Below, in pieces: positions 16,399 to 22,894 of a DNA stretch of 22,894 bases. How positions within the stretch are numbered: position 1 is the first letter of the stretch; every line of letters begins with the position of its first letter. The stretch lies in NCBI GenBank assembly GCA_002352445.1, contig DEIL01000116.1:1532-24425 (forward strand), written 5' to 3'. Both the position numbers and the translations under genes were made by a program. The notes under the pieces are model-generated. The model saw nothing but the letters and a program-made list of their open reading frames with translations. It was not told the DNA's origin and did not search any database. The DNA is from Desulfobulbaceae bacterium UBA2775 (lineage in GTDB: Bacteria; Desulfobacterota; Desulfobulbia; Desulfobulbales; Desulfocapsaceae).

Positions 16399-16443
16399 GC
16401 GCAATGACACACTTTGCGCCACACAATATGTGCCATGGCCCAT
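16399..16443. promoter_or_regulatory. Candidate upstream activator sites for the sigma-54 promoter
   Basis: Two dyads lie about 105-150 bp upstream of the predicted start. GCGCAA (16399-16404) is inverted as TTGCGC (16414-16419). ATGTGCCATGGCCCAT (16428-16443) is a palindrome with one mismatched pair. The distance fits enhancer sites of sigma-54 activators; the activator encoded next door is the natural candidate to bind them. Confidence 0.45.
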
Positions 16444-16481
16444 GTGTTACCTACTTCAACTAACCCTAATAAATCGGAATA

Positions 16482-18140
16482 TTAGATTTTATATTCCTTC
16501 AATCGGCGATACAGCGTACGGCGGCTAATGCCCAGGATCTCGGCGGCACGGGTTTTATTCCACTTAACCTGTTCGAGGGCTTTCAGCAGAGTTTCCCTGT
16601 CACCCGGCAGAGGTTGTGAACGTGGTTGGTCATATAATTTGTCATGGACGGAAAAATCTGACGGAAGATCTTCCTCGACGATGGTTGTTCCTTTACAGAG
16701 GATACAGATATGCTCCAGTGTATTTCGGAGCTCACGAATGTTGCCCGGCCAGTGATAAGCCATCAAGATGCGCAGGACTTCCGGGGAAACACCTTCAATC
16801 TTTTTTTCCATTTCCCCATTGAAATTATTGAGAAAGTGGTGAATCAACAAAGGTATATCTTCCTTGCGCTCGTGCAGCGGCGGCAGCTTGATTTCCACTA
16901 CCTTTAAACGGTAATAGAGGTCTTGTCGAAACTCACCCTTATCAACCTTTTCCAGCAAATTTTGATTGGTGGCTGCAATGACACGGGCTCCCATGGACAA
17001 AGTGGTTATATCTCCGAGACGTTCGAATTCACGCTCCTGAAGGACCCGTAACAGCCGTTTTTGAAAGCCCAGGGAAACATCTCCAATTTCATCGAGGAAG
17101 ATGGCACCATCGGCTGCCTTCTGGAACCGACCGATTTTATCTTTATAAGCCCCGGTAAACGCTCCTTTCACATGGCCGAACAATTCGCTCTCCAGCACAC
17201 TTTCAGACAGTGCTGAACAATTGACCGTGACGAAAGGATGGTCTTTGCGCTGGGCTTTAGTGTGCAGTGCACCGGCCACCAGCTCCTTGCCAGTGCCGCT
17301 CTCACCGGTAATCAGCACCGTGGTGGACATATCAGCCAGATCCTTAATTAGGGCATAAATCTTCTGCATCGGTTCACTTTTGCCGATGATTTTCCCCAAG
17401 CGATGCCCCACCTTGACAGCACCTCTAACCTCAGCCAGGGCATTCAAGCTCCGGTCAAGCTCAACAGCCTGCCTTTCCACCTTTTTTTCAAGCTGCTGCT
17501 TGTACTCAAGCAACTTGCCTTCAACCTTTTTGCGCAGATCGATCTCCTGCTCGAGCTTAATGTTTGTTTCCAGGAGCATATCGGTCTGTTTCTTAAGATC
17601 ACTGAACAGTTGGGCATTATCAATTGCCACAGCGGCGTTACCGGCCAATGCTTCGAGCAAGGTCTGATGACTGGTTTTGAACCGATTCGGGGCCATATCC
17701 ACCACTTGAATAGTCCCTATTGCATTACCTCTTGCGAACAGCGGCACACTGAGCATAGATCTGAATTCGATCTCCATCTTTTGCTCTACTCCGATGTCAT
17801 AGCGACAATCCTCACGTGTGTCGGATACAATAACACTCTGACCTGAAGCTGACACCCAGCCGGCAATACCGGCTTTCTGTTTAAGATGATAACCGCGCAC
17901 TTTTTCGACGTGAATGCCGGCTGCCTGTCGGCAGATAATGTCCCCGCTTTCTTTGTCTTTCAACCAGATAGAAGCTCCCGTGATGTTCAACAGGTTCTGG
18001 ACTTCATTCAGCAAAACCGTGAGGACTTGGTCTATATCAAGGATGGAATTCAAGATTCGCCCCATCCAGCTTATCAGTTCCAGCTCCCGGTTTTGCTGAT
18101 ACGATATTTCACCTTTTTCAGTGTGCGGCTCTTTTCCCAT
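16482..18140 (-). CDS. GAF-AAA+-Fis sigma-54-dependent transcriptional activator
   Basis: 552 aa bacterial enhancer-binding protein. An N-terminal GAF sensor (about 20-180) and a charged coiled coil (about 180-235) precede the AAA+ ATPase (about 248-480). The C-terminal Fis-type helix-turn-helix (about 525-552) includes RAAEILGISRRTLYRRL. In the ATPase: Walker A GESGTGKE (279-286), the sigma-54-contacting GAFTGA loop (326-331) and Walker B FLDEIGD (348-354). All are intact, so it should open sigma-54 promoters. There is no receiver domain, so the signal is probably a small molecule or protein contact at the GAF domain. The ATG at 18140 follows AGAGGA (7 nt). It starts 56 bp after the HD-GYP gene. 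A sigma-54 promoter lies about 165 bp beyond its stop codon. Confidence 0.93.
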   Translation of the reverse strand: MGKEPHTEKGEISYQQNRELELISWMGRILNSILDIDQVLTVLLNEVQNLLNITGASIWLKDKESGDIICRQAAGIHVEKVRGYHLKQKAGIAGWVSASGQSVIVSDTREDCRYDIGVEQKMEIEFRSMLSVPLFARGNAIGTIQVVDMAPNRFKTSHQTLLEALAGNAAVAIDNAQLFSDLKKQTDMLLETNIKLEQEIDLRKKVEGKLLEYKQQLEKKVERQAVELDRSLNALAEVRGAVKVGHRLGKIIGKSEPMQKIYALIKDLADMSTTVLITGESGTGKELVAGALHTKAQRKDHPFVTVNCSALSESVLESELFGHVKGAFTGAYKDKIGRFQKAADGAIFLDEIGDVSLGFQKRLLRVLQEREFERLGDITTLSMGARVIAATNQNLLEKVDKGEFRQDLYYRLKVVEIKLPPLHERKEDIPLLIHHFLNNFNGEMEKKIEGVSPEVLRILMAYHWPGNIRELRNTLEHICILCKGTTIVEEDLPSDFSVHDKLYDQPRSQPLPGDRETLLKALEQVKWNKTRAAEILGISRRTLYRRLKEYKI

Positions 18141-18196
18141 CCACTCATCCTCTTGTGCCGGATTTTTTTTAACTCAAATTTTTCGTCAGTTTAACG

Positions 18197-20950
18197 TTAC
18201 AACGATGGCGATGTTTCCACTCCGCATTGGAATTGAATTTTTTCCAACTTATCAATGTAATATGCTGTGTCCTCCTTCAGGTCAAGATGATCCTGCTCAA
18301 CGGTAACTCCTGTTCCTTTCAGGCTGTCAAACAGCAATTTTTCTTTATTGATCTTAAAATGTTCTCTGGCAACAACCACAAAATCCCGGCCATATGCTCT
18401 GAACAGCAGCATGTCAGGATAAAGAATCTGCAGCTCAATGGCAAATTTCTGCATAAGAATATTACCCTGTTCCCAACCCTGCCCATTATTGTATTGCTGC
18501 AGATTTTTAATATGCAGGCTGTGAAGGCATCGGTACTCCTGCAGCTCTTTGTTGTTTCGAAGAATGATCTGCAGATAATCTTCATTGTACAATCCGGTTA
18601 ATTTATCGCTGAAGAAGTAGGAGAATCGACGTTGCTCCATCTGGTTCTTCGGCAGCTGGTTGATGGCCTCTGGAACCTCTGCATCTTTGAACACCTTGAG
18701 GGCTGCCACAACGATATCGGGATCGAACTGACTGCCACTGAGTGCCTGCAACTCTGCCAGAGCCTCTGGAATAGCCTTTCTCGGTTTATAGATACGATTA
18801 GTGGTCATGGCGTCAAAGGCATCAGCAACTACAATAATCCTGGAAAGCGGGGGAATACCCTTTCCCTGCAGACGGTCAGGGTATCCCATACCGTCATAAC
18901 GTTCATGATGGTGACGTATTATCTCAGCCAGCTCCTGATACATTGTGATATTTGACAGCATCTCATAACCGGCTGAAGCATGGAGTTTGATAAGTTCATA
19001 GTCAAGGGTAGAGAGCTTACCGGGCTTAAGCAGCACGGAGTCCGGCGTAGCAATTTTACCAATATCATGCAGAGTGGCGGCCTTCTGCAGAACACCGGTT
19101 TGTTCGTCGGTCAAATCCAACTCCTTGGCGAGCAGTTTGCAGTAATGCGCCACCCGGAGTGTATGACCGGCGGTATAGGTATCCCGGTGGTCAATCATGT
19201 TGGCAAAAGAAAGAATGGTCTCCTCGTAATTTTCGGTACGCTCCATCTCAAGCTTTGCCACCATCTGCTTCTGTCTGAATGAGCTTATAGCAAACCCGAT
19301 ATCACCTGCCAACTCCTCAAGCATGGCAATCTCTTCCTGTTCAAATCCCTCTAAACGCAAAGTGTAGACACTGAGGGCACCAAGAACCGGAGTATATTGA
19401 TCGGCACGCAGCGGCAAGGCAATAACCGCCCGGTAACCTGTGACTGCCGCCCGGTCAAGCCAGGGCGAAACGGTGGCAATAGTATCGCTCTGTTCAATCA
19501 CTAATGTCTGGTTGTCTGCCATACAATGGGCAGCAGGCGTTGATGAGAAAGGATCGTCAGGGTCAATCGGGTCATAGGGAGGTTTCCCTGGAAACTGGAT
19601 GGAGTCATTGGTGGTAAAAATTGTGTCTACCAAACCATCCTCTAACAAACCAATCCAGCTATAGCCATAGTGACCATGTTCACCCATTACTCTGCATGCC
19701 TCCTGCAGCAGCATTTTCAGGTCTGGTGCCGAAAGAAGGAGACCGGTCACCCTGGCAACCGTTTCCATAATTTCACGCAAATACAGCTCCTGGTCGAGCA
19801 GGATGTTGACCTTTTCGGTTCGTTGAAGAACTTTTTCTTCCAGGGTTCTATTGAGTTCATCCACTTCCTGTTTCTTCTGTCGGAGACTCCTGTTTAATTG
19901 CAAAATATACAACGAGGTGAACACGGCAATTGTGAGAACAAACAACAGCAGGGCCAGTTGCCGCCAGTAACGCATGAGTACATCAGAGATAGTAAATTGG
20001 CCAAAATCCTTATAGGGCCCTATGCGCAGATCCAGAAGGCAGTCGTGGACGGATTGATAGTTCATCGGCACAGTCCAGCCCGCACTTTTGCTTGCCCTGG
20101 CGGCAGGTTCATTTTGGCCCATGGCCAGCAGGGCGGAGGCAACCTGCCGAGCCAGGGCGGGGGAGGTTGTCCTTACAGCGGCAAAAGGCCATTCCGGGTA
20201 GAGGGAAGTGCTGAGTTTAAAGGGAAAGTTTTCGCTCTTATTTTCCCTGATGATTCGAAACTCATCCAGATTGATACTGCCGGTCTCCGCCATACGTTCC
20301 AAAGTGTCGGTTCGAACCGTGCCGCCATCGACTTTTCCATTTTTTACTGCAAGAACAACAGCATCATGTGTTTTTCCATAGCTAAGCGATGAAAAAAACC
20401 GGGCAGGATCAATACCAAGCCGATGCAATTCCCGCCAACACATGATCCAGCCGCCAAAAGAGCGCTGCTCCACCGCCATAAAAGAATGCCCCTGCAGATC
20501 TTGAATATATTTAAGATCCTCCCGGTCTTCCCTGACAAAAATTACGCCACCAAAGATAGTTGTCTGCCGGCCGGGCAAATTCTGGTTTATTAAAGTCGCT
20601 ATTCGATTAACTCCGTACAGCTTCTCCAACTCCACATAAAAGGCCGAGTTAGCGAGTACAAAGTCGATTTGTGCTTCCTGAACTGCTGTATGGATCTGAG
20701 TAAAATCGAGAGGAACAATTGAAAAATGATAACCGGGGAGTGAAGCGGTGAGATAATCCGCTGTTGCCGACCATTTTTGCAGGGCAATTTCCTGGCCTCG
20801 CTTGGCCAGCACACCAATTTTTACATCCAGCCTTGGTTGCGAAAGAGCACTGTTCTGTATGGTAACTAAAACCAGCAACAGGAGTAAAGAAAAGATACTT
20901 TTCCATGTGGGAAACGAGAACAATGTCAATTTTTTTACCGGGTTGACCAT
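18197..20950 (-). CDS. PhnD-like sensor, GAF, HD-GYP phosphodiesterase with degenerate GGDEF tail
   Basis: 917 aa membrane sensor. In order: signal anchor (about 15-35), periplasmic PhnD/PBP2-type binding domain (about 43-290), transmembrane helix (331-350), coiled coil (352-385), GAF (about 390-555), HD-GYP (about 578-765) and a GGDEF-like tail (about 778-905). The HD-GYP core is complete: HDIGK (628-632), HHERYDG (681-687) and GYP (689-691). It should therefore hydrolyse c-di-GMP. The tail starts with the GGDEF-typical DKLTGLYN but carries YGRDF (853-857) in place of the GGDEF signature, so it is probably not a cyclase. PhnD-type domains bind phosphonate, phosphite or related ligands in known cases; the ligand here is unknown. 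It starts 21 bp after the mltB-like stop; the ribosome site is weak. Confidence 0.9.
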   Translation of the reverse strand: MVNPVKKLTLFSFPTWKSIFSLLLLLVLVTIQNSALSQPRLDVKIGVLAKRGQEIALQKWSATADYLTASLPGYHFSIVPLDFTQIHTAVQEAQIDFVLANSAFYVELEKLYGVNRIATLINQNLPGRQTTIFGGVIFVREDREDLKYIQDLQGHSFMAVEQRSFGGWIMCWRELHRLGIDPARFFSSLSYGKTHDAVVLAVKNGKVDGGTVRTDTLERMAETGSINLDEFRIIRENKSENFPFKLSTSLYPEWPFAAVRTTSPALARQVASALLAMGQNEPAARASKSAGWTVPMNYQSVHDCLLDLRIGPYKDFGQFTISDVLMRYWRQLALLLFVLTIAVFTSLYILQLNRSLRQKKQEVDELNRTLEEKVLQRTEKVNILLDQELYLREIMETVARVTGLLLSAPDLKMLLQEACRVMGEHGHYGYSWIGLLEDGLVDTIFTTNDSIQFPGKPPYDPIDPDDPFSSTPAAHCMADNQTLVIEQSDTIATVSPWLDRAAVTGYRAVIALPLRADQYTPVLGALSVYTLRLEGFEQEEIAMLEELAGDIGFAISSFRQKQMVAKLEMERTENYEETILSFANMIDHRDTYTAGHTLRVAHYCKLLAKELDLTDEQTGVLQKAATLHDIGKIATPDSVLLKPGKLSTLDYELIKLHASAGYEMLSNITMYQELAEIIRHHHERYDGMGYPDRLQGKGIPPLSRIIVVADAFDAMTTNRIYKPRKAIPEALAELQALSGSQFDPDIVVAALKVFKDAEVPEAINQLPKNQMEQRRFSYFFSDKLTGLYNEDYLQIILRNNKELQEYRCLHSLHIKNLQQYNNGQGWEQGNILMQKFAIELQILYPDMLLFRAYGRDFVVVAREHFKINKEKLLFDSLKGTGVTVEQDHLDLKEDTAYYIDKLEKIQFQCGVETSPSL

Positions 20951-20971
20951 ATTTTTTCTTGTTATATCAAA

Positions 20972-22189
20972 TCATTTTCGCAATTTCTCAAGTAGTGCCA
21001 AAGTAGCCACACCATCCTCCTCAAGCCCTGCCTCAGCCTGGAACCTGCGGATCGCTTTTCTCGACTCTTTACCTAAATTGCCGTCAACCTCTCCTGAATA
21101 GTAGTAAAGTTTTTTCAACCTTTCCTGTATTTCAAATTTTTGCGAAATGTCCAGTGCTCCCGCAGGTCTGGGCCAACCCTGTGCCATACTGCTGCCCCCA
21201 GCCAGCCGGTCGGCCAGAAGGCCAACCGCAAGGGCATAAGCATTGGCATTGTTATACCGTTTCAACACAAAAAAATTCTTCAGCATTAAAAACGCCGGCC
21301 CTTCCGCTCCGGCAAGCATTTTCAGCACACCATTATCCCCCGGCCGAGGGTAACTTTTTCCTAGCGGACGAACAAAACCCAATTTCTGCCACTGGGCCAG
21401 GGTTTTTGTCTCATCTTTATACCTGGCGCCACCTGTGGGAGCTATCACCTCATATCCCCATGTATTTCCCGTACGCCAGCCGTTTTTCTGCAGCAGACTG
21501 GCGGCTGTTGCCAGGGCATCGGGAATAGAGTTCCAGATATCACGGCGACCATTGCCGTCCATATCCACCCCGTAGGCAAGATAGCTTGTCGGGATAAACT
21601 GTGTGTGCCCCATAGCCCCCGCCCACGACCCCATAAACTGCTCCCTGTCAATATCGCCTGACTGGAGAATTTTCAGTGCCGCCACCAGCTGGGTTCGGCC
21701 AAATTTCTGTCTCTTTTTATCACCATATGCCAGAGTTGCCAAGGCCTGGGGGACATAATGCAAGCGAGTTATTTTTTTCAGAACCTCGCCATAACTTGAC
21801 TCCATAGACCATATGGCGAGCAGCACCGACGATTTAACACCAAATCGACTCTCAACACGTATGAGTAGTTCTCCATAAGAGTCAGCCATGCTCATCCCCT
21901 TACTGATCGTCAGAGGATTTACCCTTGCATCCAGATAGTCCCATATTTTTGTGGTGAACTCCGCCTGATAAGCGGCTTTTTTCAGGACCAGCTGGTCAGG
22001 TGCCGTTATCCCTGAAAAGGCTTTATCGTAGGTTTGTCTGCTGATGCCTTCCCGGGAGGCAGTTGCATAAAAGTCAGATATCCATTTTTCAAATTCACTT
22101 TCCGCTCTCACCGGGCAGGATTGCATTAAGGCGGCAAAAGCCACAATGCAGATCATCAACCTGCCCCTAAAATTACCTGTTCTATACAT
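20972..22189 (-). CDS. mltB: MltB-type lytic murein transglycosylase with C-terminal peptidoglycan-binding domain
   Basis: 405 aa periplasmic enzyme that cleaves the MurNAc-GlcNAc bond of peptidoglycan. A signal peptide (about 1-29, cleavage near VRA-ES) precedes the SLT-fold catalytic domain (about 30-330). The catalytic Glu is E130 in SMESSYGE; GAMGHTQFIPTSY follows, as in MltB. A PG_binding_1 domain closes the chain (about 348-403). The Cys at 25 is not in a proper lipobox, so unlike E. coli MltB it is probably soluble rather than a lipoprotein. GAGAGG precedes the ATG by about 5 nt. It is the first gene of a run with the HD-GYP sensor (21 bp) and sigma-54 activator (56 bp), suggesting co-expression of wall remodelling and signalling. 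Confidence 0.92.
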   Translation of the reverse strand: MYRTGNFRGRLMICIVAFAALMQSCPVRAESEFEKWISDFYATASREGISRQTYDKAFSGITAPDQLVLKKAAYQAEFTTKIWDYLDARVNPLTISKGMSMADSYGELLIRVESRFGVKSSVLLAIWSMESSYGEVLKKITRLHYVPQALATLAYGDKKRQKFGRTQLVAALKILQSGDIDREQFMGSWAGAMGHTQFIPTSYLAYGVDMDGNGRRDIWNSIPDALATAASLLQKNGWRTGNTWGYEVIAPTGGARYKDETKTLAQWQKLGFVRPLGKSYPRPGDNGVLKMLAGAEGPAFLMLKNFFVLKRYNNANAYALAVGLLADRLAGGSSMAQGWPRPAGALDISQKFEIQERLKKLYYYSGEVDGNLGKESRKAIRRFQAEAGLEEDGVATLALLEKLRK

Positions 22190-22289
22190 AACAACCTCTC
22201 ACATTCTTAAGACCTGACATCCCCGCAGTTCCACCAACGTTTCCTCCGGTCAAGATACCCCATCAGAAATTTCTCCGCACCATCTACTG

Positions 22290-22318
22290 TTGACAATCAT
22301 GGAAGATTCAGGTATCAG
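22290..22318 (+). promoter_or_regulatory. Sigma-70 promoter for the YqaA-like gene
   Basis: A perfect -35 TTGACA (22290-22295), a 17-bp spacer and TATCAG (22313-22318, 4 of 6 matches) predict a start near 22325, about 26 nt ahead of the ATG at 22351. Confidence 0.6.
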
Positions 22319-22350
22319 ACAACGACCTTTAGACAACAGAACATTCATCT

Positions 22351-22809
22351 ATGGAACTGCTACATAATCTCAGCCTTGAGCCATCTCTTCCCGTTCTTTT
22401 TATACTCAGTTTTCTGGCGGCAACAGTTGTGCCCATTGGCTCCGAATGGCTGCTGATGGTGATGATCCTGACTGGTTTTTCTCCGAGCCATACCGTTATT
22501 ACGGCAACTATCGGCAATTACCTGGGGGGTTGTACCACCTATCTTATTGGAATATATGGATCGAATTTTATTATTAACAAACTGCTTCGTATCAGTAATG
22601 AAGAGCTGATCAGGGCAAAAGGTATCTACAAAAAATATGGCTCATGGTCACTGCTTCTCTCATGGCTGCCGATTGTGGGAGATCCGCTCTGCCTGCTCGC
22701 CGGAATATTCAGAATTGGATTTGTTCGCTTTTCACTCCTTATTTTTTCCGGAAAATTTTTAAGGTATACAACTCTGGCCATTCTAACGGTCAAAATCAGT
22801 AGAGGTTAA
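22351..22809 (+). CDS. YqaA-family (VTT/SNARE-associated, DedA-related) membrane protein
   Basis: 152 aa inner-membrane protein with about four hydrophobic segments. The pattern GNYLGGCTTYLIG (about residues 55-67) and WLPIVGDPLCLLAG (about 105-118) is characteristic of YqaA-like proteins, distant relatives of the DedA/VTT family. Members of the wider family have been linked to lipid flipping and membrane homeostasis; the role of YqaA itself is unclear. The ATG at 22351 lacks a strong ribosome site, but a good promoter lies just upstream and the first helix starts shortly after. It is divergent from the transglycosylase gene and followed after 6 bp by another gene, so they are probably co-transcribed. 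Confidence 0.85.
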   Translation: MELLHNLSLEPSLPVLFILSFLAATVVPIGSEWLLMVMILTGFSPSHTVITATIGNYLGGCTTYLIGIYGSNFIINKLLRISNEELIRAKGIYKKYGSWSLLLSWLPIVGDPLCLLAGIFRIGFVRFSLLIFSGKFLRYTTLAILTVKISRG

Positions 22810-22815
22810 CAGACA

Positions 22816-22894
22816 ATGAAAGATCAGATACTGGAAGCAATTTACACCATTTTTACAGACTGGAACTCCCGCAAAAATGTCGCCTGCTGCAAAG
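22816..22894 (+). CDS. Start of a probable YkgJ-like cysteine-cluster protein (partial)
   Basis: Only the first 26 codons are in the window: MKDQILEAIYTIFTDW, then NVACCK at the edge. The helical start followed by an early Cys-Cys recalls YkgJ-family (zinc/iron-chelating, Cys-cluster) proteins, but too little is visible for a firm call. The ATG lies 6 bp after the YqaA-like stop; AGAGG at 22801-22805 is a plausible ribosome site. Confidence 0.5.
   Translation, partial: MKDQILEAIYTIFTDWNSRKNVACCK

Noticed and set aside
16476..16497. GGAATAT/ATATTCC dyad around the stop of the sigma-54 activator gene as a terminator
   Set aside because: The stem is short and AT-rich and lacks a T-tract.
22190..22289. 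c-di-GMP riboswitch in the leader of the transglycosylase operon
   Set aside because: I looked for GEMM-type conserved segments because of the HD-GYP gene, but the required motifs are not there.

Overview
The window most resembles a Gram-negative, probably sulfur- or metal-respiring member of the Desulfobacterota (Desulfobulbales-like). This is inference. It rests on the protein repertoire (SLC13 permease with central TrkA-C domains, AsmA-type protein, FecR/TPR/outer-membrane barrel with a CHASE2 cyclase, several c-di-GMP proteins, a sigma-54 activator) and on a dispersed intergenic repeat, GATGGCGTCGTAAAAA, that I associate with that group. No rRNA, tRNA, CRISPR array, transposase or phage gene is visible.

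Layout. 1-132: intergenic DNA with a decayed repeat copy. 133-1911 (+): SLC13-type anion permease. 1914-2064: MITE-like palindromic element with a 26-bp stem. 2091-5513 (-): AsmA/TamB-like inner-membrane-anchored protein. 5696-6112 (+): PilZ protein. 6169-7851 (-): PAS-GAF-PP2C (SpoIIE/RsbU-type) phosphatase. 7852-8676: an 825-bp gene-free stretch rich in repeats and palindromes. 8677-11997 (+): a very large FecR-TPR-outer-membrane beta-barrel protein, followed in the same direction by a secreted eight-cysteine protein (12073-12534). 12584-14845 (-): CHASE2 adenylate/guanylate cyclase, convergent with that pair. 15077-16218 (-): three small genes (a 40-aa membrane peptide, a degenerate PilZ protein, an 83-aa orphan). 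16482-22189 (-): MltB-type lytic transglycosylase, a PhnD-GAF-HD-GYP-degenerate GGDEF sensor, and a GAF/AAA+/Fis sigma-54 activator in close succession. 22351-22809 (+): YqaA-type membrane protein, then the start of a probable YkgJ-like cysteine-cluster gene running off the window.

How the genes may work together. Most of the right half reads as second-messenger signalling at the cell envelope. The clearest regulatory link is a well-matched sigma-54 promoter (16304-16319, minus strand), with two dyads upstream of it. It lies just downstream of the sigma-54 activator gene and points into the 83-aa/PilZ/40-aa gene set. A ligand-binding HD-GYP phosphodiesterase is co-directional with the activator. 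I infer a module: periplasmic ligand -> c-di-GMP turnover and activator -> sigma-54-driven PilZ effector and small membrane proteins. A second candidate module is the FecR-TPR-barrel protein, the secreted Cys-rich protein and the CHASE2 cyclase, which would couple an outer-membrane event to cyclic-nucleotide synthesis. The two residues of that cyclase that normally read the purine base are both substituted.
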